Of a stretch of DNA of 64,000 nt, positions 18,350 through 24,526 are shown in pieces; the stretch's first letter is position 1; each line of letters starts with the position of its first letter. The notes under the pieces were generated by a model. The model saw nothing but the letters and a program-made list of their open reading frames with translations. It was not told where the DNA came from and did no database searches. The stretch covers positions 76,692 to 140,691 of the forward strand of contig JBILGM010000002.1 of NCBI GenBank assembly GCA_044351045.1. Direction: 5' to 3'. The translations under genes and the position numbers were made by a program. This DNA is from UBA6136 sp044351045. Its GTDB lineage: Bacteria > Pseudomonadota > Gammaproteobacteria > Methylococcales > Methylococcaceae.

Positions 18350-19057
18350 ATGCAATACCGCCACCTCGAGTCAGAGGAGATGGATGATGCCGAACTTAAT
18401 CCAGATGCCCATCAATTAGCCTTGGCCGGCTTGGCGCGTCTCAATCAGGTCAGTTTCAGTGCCCCATCCATATGGAATGCGTTACGAAACGCGGGTGCCC
18501 TTGGTGGCAGTGGCACCCATCCCTTACGAATACTGGACCTGGCGACCGGAGGCGGTGATCTTCCAGTGTATCTGGGCCTCAGAGCTCGAAAGCTGGATAT
18601 ACCGCTATCGCTCATGGGCATTGATCACAGCCCGGTCGCACTCACTTCTGCCCGCACTCTGGCGGATCGACATGGAGTAGCCGTGGAGTGGGCTTGCCTC
18701 GATGTCACATGCGATCCCATTCCGCCCGCAGACTGGATCACCTGTTCTCTTTTCCTTCATCACCTGTCAGATGATCAGGCGGTGGCGTTGATGAGATCCA
18801 TGGCTGCGGCTGCATCACAAGGGATCATTGTCAACGACTTGGAACGTTCTCCTCTGAATCGCCGGCTGGTTTGGCTGGGATCTCGCTTGCTTAGCCATTC
18901 TCCTATCGTTCACAGAGATAGCGATCGCTCAGTCTGCGCGAGTTTCACATTGGAGGAAACCACCCTGTTGCTGAAAGCGGCGGGACTCCATGGAACCCGA
19001 CCGGAAAGGCGTTTTCCTTGCCGATTTCAGTGGACATGGACCAAAACTCCTCGCTAG
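18350..19057 (+). CDS. Class I SAM-dependent methyltransferase (PKS operon)
   Basis: Predicted small-molecule methyltransferase of 235 residues. The SAM-binding motif I is ILDLATGGGDLPVYL (about residue 62), followed by an acidic strand end (GIDHSP) and a motif near ITCSLFLHHLSDDQAV that resembles UbiE-type and polyketide O- or C-methyltransferases. It is the first gene of a three-gene operon with an FAD oxidoreductase and a type III PKS, so its substrate is probably the polyketide product. The next gene starts 22 bases before this one ends. Methyl acceptor atom and product are unknown. Confidence 0.8.
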   Translation: MQYRHLESEEMDDAELNPDAHQLALAGLARLNQVSFSAPSIWNALRNAGALGGSGTHPLRILDLATGGGDLPVYLGLRARKLDIPLSLMGIDHSPVALTSARTLADRHGVAVEWACLDVTCDPIPPADWITCSLFLHHLSDDQAVALMRSMAAAASQGIIVNDLERSPLNRRLVWLGSRLLSHSPIVHRDSDRSVCASFTLEETTLLLKAAGLHGTRPERRFPCRFQWTWTKTPR

Positions 19058-20238
19058 ATCCTAACCTGGACTGGGCAAACATCAGCGGTACCCGCTGGGA
19101 TGTTGTTGTGGTGGGTGCAGGCCCTGCCGGGGCCATGGCATCCTTGGTCAGTGCCCGACTTGGCCTTCAAACCCTACTGGTCGACCGTAGCGCATTCCCT
19201 CGAGACAAGGTCTGCGGTGGGTGTCTCAATGGGGCGGCACTAAGCGAGCTCTCGACAATTGGCCTCGAAGATTTGCCGCTCAGGCTAAGAGGGATTCACC
19301 TAACACAGTTCCATCTTGGCGCCATGGGACCCGAAGCACGAATTGAATTGCCTGTTGGCTACGCGATCTCTCGTCATGAATTCGACTCCGCATTGGTTCG
19401 CGAGGCCATCGCCGCCGGTGTGAAGTTTATGCCCGCAACCTATGCTGCAGATGCCGGCCTGGGTCCCGAGAGTCGTCAGATCAAGCTAAGGCACAAGGGT
19501 CAGCATGTTTTGATAGAGGCTTGTTGGATTATCGCAGCAGACGGGTTAGCGGGCGGATACTCTGGAAGCCTCCCGGAAGTTCGTGTGCATCAACGGGGCG
19601 AGACCTATATCGGCTTATCCACTGAATCAATTATGGGATCGGGTTATATGAGCAGCACCATTCATATGGCCTGCCATGCGAGAGGTTACGTGGGTCTGGT
19701 GAATCATGAGAGAGAGGGATTACACATCGCTGCTGCCATCAGTGGCCGCTGGTTGAAAGCCTGTCATTCGCCCCATTCTGCCGTAGCTGAAATACTGGAA
19801 GCCAACGATTGGACGGTTCCGAATGGACTGGCCTCAGCTCGTTTCCACGGTAGTCCGCGTCTTCGTACCACTCGACGTCCCGTTAACGTAGAGCGGGTAT
19901 TTCTGGTTGGCGATGCCGCAGGATACATTGAGCCCTTCACCGGTGAGGGCATGGCCTGGGCACTACGTGGTGGTCGGGCAGCGGCTCAGTGTCTGCCGGC
20001 CGCCATTGCCGGAATAGATTCCGGTCGGGCTGCTATGGGCTGGGATCGCACCTACCAAGATCTTATTACAACCCGACAGCGATGGTGTGCGTTAACGACC
20101 AACCTTCTCCGACGGCCAGCATTGACTCGCCTGGGTGTCCGACTGCTGGGCGCGGCGCCCAGGCTGGCAACCCCCATGATCAGGGCGATAAACAGCCCAT
20201 GGGAAGGTTCCTCGGTGCGGCCAATGCCAAGCCAATGA
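19036..20238 (+). CDS. FAD-dependent oxidoreductase, geranylgeranyl-reductase/halogenase-like family
   Basis: Flavoprotein of 400 residues in the GG-reductase / tryptophan-halogenase / PHBH superfamily. The dinucleotide motif is VVVVGAGPAGAMAS near residue 18, the signature PRDKVCGGCLN near 50, and the second FAD motif FLVGDAAGYIEPFTGEGMAWAL near 290. Two starts are possible: 19018 or the ATG at 19036, which I prefer because the family's GxGxxG usually lies close to the N-terminus. Both overlap the methyltransferase gene. In this operon it probably hydroxylates, oxidises or reduces the polyketide ring. Halogenase activity is not supported, as I see no WxWxIP motif. Confidence 0.82.
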   Translation: MDQNSSLDPNLDWANISGTRWDVVVVGAGPAGAMASLVSARLGLQTLLVDRSAFPRDKVCGGCLNGAALSELSTIGLEDLPLRLRGIHLTQFHLGAMGPEARIELPVGYAISRHEFDSALVREAIAAGVKFMPATYAADAGLGPESRQIKLRHKGQHVLIEACWIIAADGLAGGYSGSLPEVRVHQRGETYIGLSTESIMGSGYMSSTIHMACHARGYVGLVNHEREGLHIAAAISGRWLKACHSPHSAVAEILEANDWTVPNGLASARFHGSPRLRTTRRPVNVERVFLVGDAAGYIEPFTGEGMAWALRGGRAAAQCLPAAIAGIDSGRAAMGWDRTYQDLITTRQRWCALTTNLLRRPALTRLGVRLLGAAPRLATPMIRAINSPWEGSSVRPMPSQ

Positions 20239-21347
20239 AAGCCGCTGTCCTGGGTCTGGGTACGGCAGCACCTGAGGGACGTCTCTCCCAGCAAGAAGCC
20301 GCTCGCGTGGCAACCCAATGCCTCGAATTAACGGGGGATGCAGCGCGTCGGGTGGAAATACTCTATCGCCGCACGGGCGTCTCCACCCGAGGCAGCGTGC
20401 TGTTGACACCCCCCAATGGACCTGATGAGCCTAGTGGCTTGGAAGGTTTCTATCGGCCCCGTTCGGACCCTGGTCATTCGATGGGTCCAACGACCGGGAT
20501 TCGGATGGAACGCTATGAGGTGCACGCGCCATCACTTGCAGAGGCCGCATGCCTCGCGGCCATCGAAGACGCAAAGGAATGTCTTGGTGAGCTGGATCAC
20601 GCTACGTTGACTCACCTCATCGTGGTGAGTTGTACCGGCTTTTTCGCGCCTGGACTCGACTACGCATTAATTCAAAGGCTTGGTCTTTCGCCAAATATCC
20701 AGCGATTCTGCATTGGTTTCATGGGTTGCCATGGTGGCTTCAACGGCCTTCAGCTGGCTACAGCGATCGTCGAATCTGACCCAACAGCACGGGTACTGCT
20801 ATGTTCAACCGAACTTTGCAGCTTGCATTTTCAATATAGCCTCGACCCCGGGCAGATCACGGCGAACGCTCTATTTGCAGATGGTGCCGGTGCCGTCGTC
20901 GTCGGCAAAGCCCGGACCGAAGCACCGGCCATTTTGTCTATGGCTTCTCATCTCCTCGGTGGCGGTAAAGAGGAGATGAGTTGGATCATTGGCGATCATG
21001 GTTTCAAGATGCATCTTTCCGCGCGGGTTCCAGGTCTCATTCGAACCGGGTTAAGACCTTGGCTTGAGGCATGGCTGACGAAAAATGGTCTTGATCTGAC
21101 CGAGGTCGGCGCTTGGGTGGTGCATCCCGGCGGACCGCGCATACTGACTGCCGTTACTCAGTCACTTGACCTGGATGAAGGAGCCCTTAGCCCGTCTCTC
21201 TCAGTCTTGCGCGAACATGGAAACATGTCCTCGGCCACGGTCTGGTTTATTATGGAAAAGCTCAGAAGAACGGGCATGAAAGGACCCTGTGTGCTGCTAG
21301 GATTCGGACCCGGATTGGTAGCTGAAGCTGCGTTACTGAGACTTTAA
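20235..21347 (+). CDS. Type III polyketide synthase (chalcone/stilbene synthase family)
   Basis: Homodimeric condensing enzyme that extends acyl-CoA starters with malonyl-CoA. The ATG at 20235 overlaps the previous stop (ATGA), giving 370 residues, right for the family; an upstream in-frame ATG would add an unrelated tail. The catalytic triad is intact: Cys165 in FMGCHGGF, His297 in VVHPGGPRI and Asn330 in HGNMSSAT. The C-terminal GFGPGL loop that shapes the active site is present. Bacterial relatives make alkylresorcinols, alkylpyrones or tetrahydroxynaphthalene. With a methyltransferase and flavoprotein in the same operon, a methylated, oxidised phenolic lipid or pyrone is the likeliest product. 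Starter unit is not predictable by eye. Confidence 0.93.
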   Translation: MKAAVLGLGTAAPEGRLSQQEAARVATQCLELTGDAARRVEILYRRTGVSTRGSVLLTPPNGPDEPSGLEGFYRPRSDPGHSMGPTTGIRMERYEVHAPSLAEAACLAAIEDAKECLGELDHATLTHLIVVSCTGFFAPGLDYALIQRLGLSPNIQRFCIGFMGCHGGFNGLQLATAIVESDPTARVLLCSTELCSLHFQYSLDPGQITANALFADGAGAVVVGKARTEAPAILSMASHLLGGGKEEMSWIIGDHGFKMHLSARVPGLIRTGLRPWLEAWLTKNGLDLTEVGAWVVHPGGPRILTAVTQSLDLDEGALSPSLSVLREHGNMSSATVWFIMEKLRRTGMKGPCVLLGFGPGLVAEAALLRL

Positions 21348-21447
21348 AAAGATGATTTTGACGTTCCCGCCGAGGTTGAACCCCCGTTCTGCAATCGTAC
21401 AAATTGTGGAACTAATACTTGACTGGCACTACGGCACATAACCGCTC

Positions 21448-21472
21448 AAAACCCCGCTTTGCGCGGGGTTTT
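21448..21472. terminator. Bidirectional Rho-independent terminator
   Basis: Perfect 10-bp stem AAAACCCCGC / GCGGGGTTTT with a 5-base loop, an A-run on one side and T-run on the other. It lies 100 bases after the PKS stop and 127 bases from the convergent cytochrome c stop, so it can terminate both. Confidence 0.92.
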
Positions 21473-21507
21473 AAAGCGACGGTATCTCACCCAAGACGAT
21501 GATGTAT

Positions 21508-21596
21508 CTAGATTAGCTGGCTGATTGAGCTTGGATGTCTAATCTAGGCCACCTGTCTTAGCAAAAATCCACAAGCTTGTATTGTTGAGCTTGGAT
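21508..21596. repeat. Nested inverted and direct repeats between convergent genes
   Basis: A 9-bp inverted repeat (CTAGATTAG at 21508-21516, CTAATCTAG at 21539-21547) encloses the first copy of a 12-bp direct repeat TTGAGCTTGGAT (21525-21536). The second copy lies exactly 60 bases further on (21585-21596), beside the cytochrome c stop. It could be part of the cytochrome 3' end or a trace of an insertion; I cannot assign a function. Confidence 0.5.
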
Positions 21597-21599
21597 CAA

Positions 21600-21905
21600 T
21601 TACTTCTGGCTCAGCACCCATTGAACCAACTTTTTGGCTTCTTCCGCGGTAACCGCATTCGGAGGCATGGCCATACCGCCCCAGACTCCACCGCCGCCTT
21701 TCATGACTTTTTCACTCAACTGGTCGACCACATTCTGGCCAGCGTATTTTTGGGCTACATCTTTGTAGGCAGGTCCGACCACTTTCTTGTCGATGGCGTG
21801 GCAGCCAAGACAACCTTTGCTCCGTGCCAAAGCTTCGTCAGCTATCGAGTTTAGTGAAAGTAGGCTGAATCCTGCAATCAGTGTTGTTGTTAGTAACGTT
21901 TTCAT
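21600..21905 (-). CDS. Small periplasmic cytochrome c (c551/c552 type)
   Basis: Soluble class I monoheme cytochrome of 101 residues. A signal peptide occupies residues 1-22 (MKTLLTTTLIAGFSLLSLNSIA). The heme-attachment site is CLGCH near residue 32 and the distal methionine ligand is in GGMAMPPN. The helix AEEAKKLVQWVLSQK closes the fold. It should carry electrons in the periplasm, for example to a terminal oxidase. A strong ribosome site (CCGGAGAAG) precedes the ATG. It is the last gene on the strand carrying the BLUF-cyclase locus, 68 bases downstream, and could be its downstream partner or an independent gene. Confidence 0.92.
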   Translation of the reverse strand: MKTLLTTTLIAGFSLLSLNSIADEALARSKGCLGCHAIDKKVVGPAYKDVAQKYAGQNVVDQLSEKVMKGGGGVWGGMAMPPNAVTAEEAKKLVQWVLSQK

Positions 21906-21973
21906 AGTCTTCTCCGGTTAGTGTTAGGGTCAAAACAATGCGCCAGTCTGAAAATAAGGTTTCTCTGGATCAA

Positions 21974-23230
21974 TCAAGGGAAAGAAGCCGAGATCTTTTC
22001 GCCCTTATGTAGATCCCACGTATCGCCCTCGCAAGCGTTCAGGCATTCGAATCCAGCCCCAAGTTCATCGGCCAAAGCCATGGCCTTGTCCAATTTGAGA
22101 TCAAGATCTTTATCACCGTGTTCGGGATCGTGGTGAAACAGGAACAGCTTCCCGACCTTGGCCGCGTGGGCGAGCCTAACCACTGACGAAACACTGGAAT
22201 GCCCCCAGTTGATCTTTGCCGGGTACTCATGATCAAAGTAAGCCGTGTCATGGATTAACACATCCACACCTTGAAGAAAGTCAGCCAGGCGTTCCACAAA
22301 GTCGCTGTCCGGTGGAATGTTTCCCAATTCATTGTCGGTTATGTAGGCCATCGAGCGACCAAAGTGGTCGATGCGATAGCCCAAACAATATCCCGGATGA
22401 CTGAGATGGAAGGCCCGCAGGGAAACACCGTCAAACCGATGCTGACCATCAAGCATATCTCCGTAAGTCACATCGGCCCCGAAGGCATCTACTGTTATAG
22501 GAAAGTAAGTGCCATCCATTTGCCCATCGATCAGGTCGCGAAAAGACCGTTCACCCTGGGGAGGCCCCATCAGGCTAATTCGATTCCCTGGAATGAAAAA
22601 TGGCGTAAAAAATGGTATGCAGTTGAGATGATCCCAGTGGGGGTGGGTGATAAATACTCGCCCATTGAATTTTCCGGCCTGCTTTTCCATGAGATGACGG
22701 GCGTATTTGCGAAGACCGGTTCCCGCATCAAAAATGAAATGCCGGTCACGACCGATATTGAGTCCCAAACAAGAAGTATTGCCGCCATATTTGAGTGAGT
22801 TATCGCCCGCTAATGGCAGCGTACCGCGGGCACCCCAGAATGTGATTTCAAAGCGATCAATCGTGGAGATGACATCCACAAGTTGGTCAATTCCATAAGG
22901 CTTGGTGAGTAATTCGTCAGCACCTGCGGCAAAAGCCTGGGTGCGGCTCTCCTTCGGGTGGCCGGAGGTCAGCATGACGACACGGATGTCCTTGAGGTTT
23001 TCATCCGCCCGGATATTGGCTAACAACTCGTGGGCGCCATTGCCCGGTAGGCCTTCATCCAGAAAAACCACACGGGCGGCGGTATCGATTACTTGCCCCA
23101 GAAGGTCTGTTTTGGGCTCTGGACATAGCAGATTCGTCAGACGAGTGAGACATTCAGAGGCAATGGCTTGTCTCTGCGATTCATCAGCTTCCAGCAGCAG
23201 GATACGGTTTACGGATTCAATGTTGGTCAT
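21974..23230 (-). CDS. Response-regulator receiver fused to metallo-beta-lactamase-fold hydrolase
   Basis: Two-domain protein of 418 residues. Residues about 8-125 form a REC domain with acidic pocket (Glu14, Asp16), phospho-acceptor Asp58 in VVFLDEGLPG, Thr88 and Lys110 (LLTKPYG). Residues about 127-410 form a metallo-beta-lactamase fold (FWGARGTLPL, YGGNTSC, IFDAGTG) with metal site THPHWDH (His196, His198, Asp200, His201) and later His/Asp ligands (LSHPGY, ITDNE, INWGHSS). Related proteins are often annotated as class II-like cyclic nucleotide phosphodiesterases. It lies 32 bases after the BLUF adenylyl cyclase stop, so they are probably co-transcribed. A phosphorylation-controlled cAMP phosphodiesterase is a good hypothesis; another esterase or nuclease-like activity is possible. 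Confidence 0.82.
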   Translation of the reverse strand: MTNIESVNRILLLEADESQRQAIASECLTRLTNLLCPEPKTDLLGQVIDTAARVVFLDEGLPGNGAHELLANIRADENLKDIRVVMLTSGHPKESRTQAFAAGADELLTKPYGIDQLVDVISTIDRFEITFWGARGTLPLAGDNSLKYGGNTSCLGLNIGRDRHFIFDAGTGLRKYARHLMEKQAGKFNGRVFITHPHWDHLNCIPFFTPFFIPGNRISLMGPPQGERSFRDLIDGQMDGTYFPITVDAFGADVTYGDMLDGQHRFDGVSLRAFHLSHPGYCLGYRIDHFGRSMAYITDNELGNIPPDSDFVERLADFLQGVDVLIHDTAYFDHEYPAKINWGHSSVSSVVRLAHAAKVGKLFLFHHDPEHGDKDLDLKLDKAMALADELGAGFECLNACEGDTWDLHKGEKISASFP

Positions 23231-23262
23231 GTGGCCTTAATTGAGAGGCGTGGAGGGGTTGT

Positions 23263-24318
23263 TCAATTCAGTTCGCAACAGAGTTCACTGACTATGGCGG
23301 AAATTTCCTGAAAGCTCTTCATGTCATGTACCGCCGGATCATCCACGGTATAAATCGGCTGGGTCAAGTGCTGTCCTTTGAGGTGAAAGTCCCCCGCATG
23401 AATGAAGTTCCACGGTTGCCGACAGGCTTCTCGCACTGGCTCGCTGAGCGCAATTCCCTTGCCAATTTCACGAGTCAAACTTTCGAGTCGTGCTGCCAGA
23501 TTCACGATGTCACCTAGCACGGTGTAATCCATTTTGATTGAGGAGCCGATGTTACCCTCGATCACTGGCCCCTTGCTTAGCCCAAAGCCGCAATAAAGAT
23601 ACTTCTGTAAGCGGCATTGTCCTGCGGTTTGCCGAAGTTCCTGGATTTCCCGAAGCGTTTCCACGCAAGCCTTGATGGCACCATCTGTCTGCTCGGGAGG
23701 AAAGTGAGCCACCACGCAATCCCCCACATACTTGGTCACCTGTCCGCCATGTTCCGCGATTTTTTTCGAGGTGATGTCGAGGAAGAGATTCACCAGATCA
23801 GCGACTTCCTCCACCGGAAACAGACCCGAGAGATAGGAAAACGCCACGATGTCACCAAACAGGATGACCTGTTCGGTTTTCTTTACGGGGACTGTCAGCG
23901 GATTAATTCCTTCGGTCATGAACTGAAGCACAGCTGGCTGAGTGTATCGCTCGATGATGCGGTGCGTCTCGGTGATATTCTCCAGCATGATCCGGACAGC
24001 TTGCATCAACATGTCACTCATGCCATCAAGTCGGACCGTATTCATCGACCAGCTGCCGAAGAGTCGGCCGGTCACCTCGTATTCGGCCTTCAAAATCAGA
24101 AGACCCTGATGTCTCGGATCTTTCCTGATCCGTTCCATGACCCCTTCCACATCCTCTTCTTTACCCTCAAGAATCTGGAAGAAAAACTCGTTGGCTGAGA
24201 GTAGAACTCCGGTTACTGCAACCTTCGCATTGTTTACGGTCGATTTTCGCCCGATCTCCTCCACCTCTTGGTCCGTCAGCTTCCGGGTGGTGGTACTGAT
24301 GTACATGATCCGCTTCAT
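23263..24318 (-). CDS. BLUF-domain photoactivated adenylyl cyclase (bPAC-like)
   Basis: Predicted blue-light-activated enzyme making cAMP from ATP, 351 residues versus 350 in Beggiatoa bPAC. Residues 1-97 are a BLUF flavin domain with every key position: Tyr6, Asn30, Gln48, Trp90 and Met92. Residues about 148-320 are a class III cyclase: metal aspartates Asp156 (LFGDIVAFS) and Asp200 (KYVGDCVVA), adenine-selecting Lys196 and Thr266, and transition-state Asn273 and Arg277 (VNLAARL). The linker GINPLTV matches bPAC. The ATG at 24318 has an excellent ribosome site (GAGGAGAGAAGG); an upstream TTG is not needed. ATP rather than GTP use is inferred from Lys196/Thr266. Confidence 0.95.
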   Translation of the reverse strand: MKRIMYISTTTRKLTDQEVEEIGRKSTVNNAKVAVTGVLLSANEFFFQILEGKEEDVEGVMERIRKDPRHQGLLILKAEYEVTGRLFGSWSMNTVRLDGMSDMLMQAVRIMLENITETHRIIERYTQPAVLQFMTEGINPLTVPVKKTEQVILFGDIVAFSYLSGLFPVEEVADLVNLFLDITSKKIAEHGGQVTKYVGDCVVAHFPPEQTDGAIKACVETLREIQELRQTAGQCRLQKYLYCGFGLSKGPVIEGNIGSSIKMDYTVLGDIVNLAARLESLTREIGKGIALSEPVREACRQPWNFIHAGDFHLKGQHLTQPIYTVDDPAVHDMKSFQEISAIVSELCCELN

Positions 24319-24337
24319 ACCTTCTCTCCTCAAAAGC

Positions 24338-24388
24338 GGCAGATGATGTCCTCTGCCCGTTTATTGTGACCACAAAACAGGAGGTCAC
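24338..24388. promoter_or_regulatory. Two inverted repeats in the cyclase 5' region
   Basis: A hairpin GGCAGA/TCTGCC with 8-base loop (24338-24357) lies just upstream of the cyclase ribosome site. A second inverted repeat GTGACC-N11-GGTCAC (24366-24388) lies next to it. The outer one could be an operator; the inner one would form in the mRNA leader. The spacing does not fit the CRP consensus (TGTGA-N6-TCACA). The rest of the 208-base gap to the next gene holds no ORF I can support. Confidence 0.4.
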
Positions 24389-24526
24389 TTTATTGCTGCG
24401 ACAACTCAGGCTAACACGATTGGATATTCAGCCTCAGAAAATAGGGACATACCGTCGGAAAATCACAAAAGCTTGTGTCTGATGGTCTCATTCAAAATTG
24501 ACGAAGAACAGGAAACTTATCTGCTG

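Noticed and set aside
24366..24388. CRP (cAMP receptor protein) site upstream of the cyclase
   Set aside because: Half-sites GTGAC/GTCAC are present but separated by 11 bases instead of the spacing in the CRP consensus, so I report only an unassigned inverted repeat.
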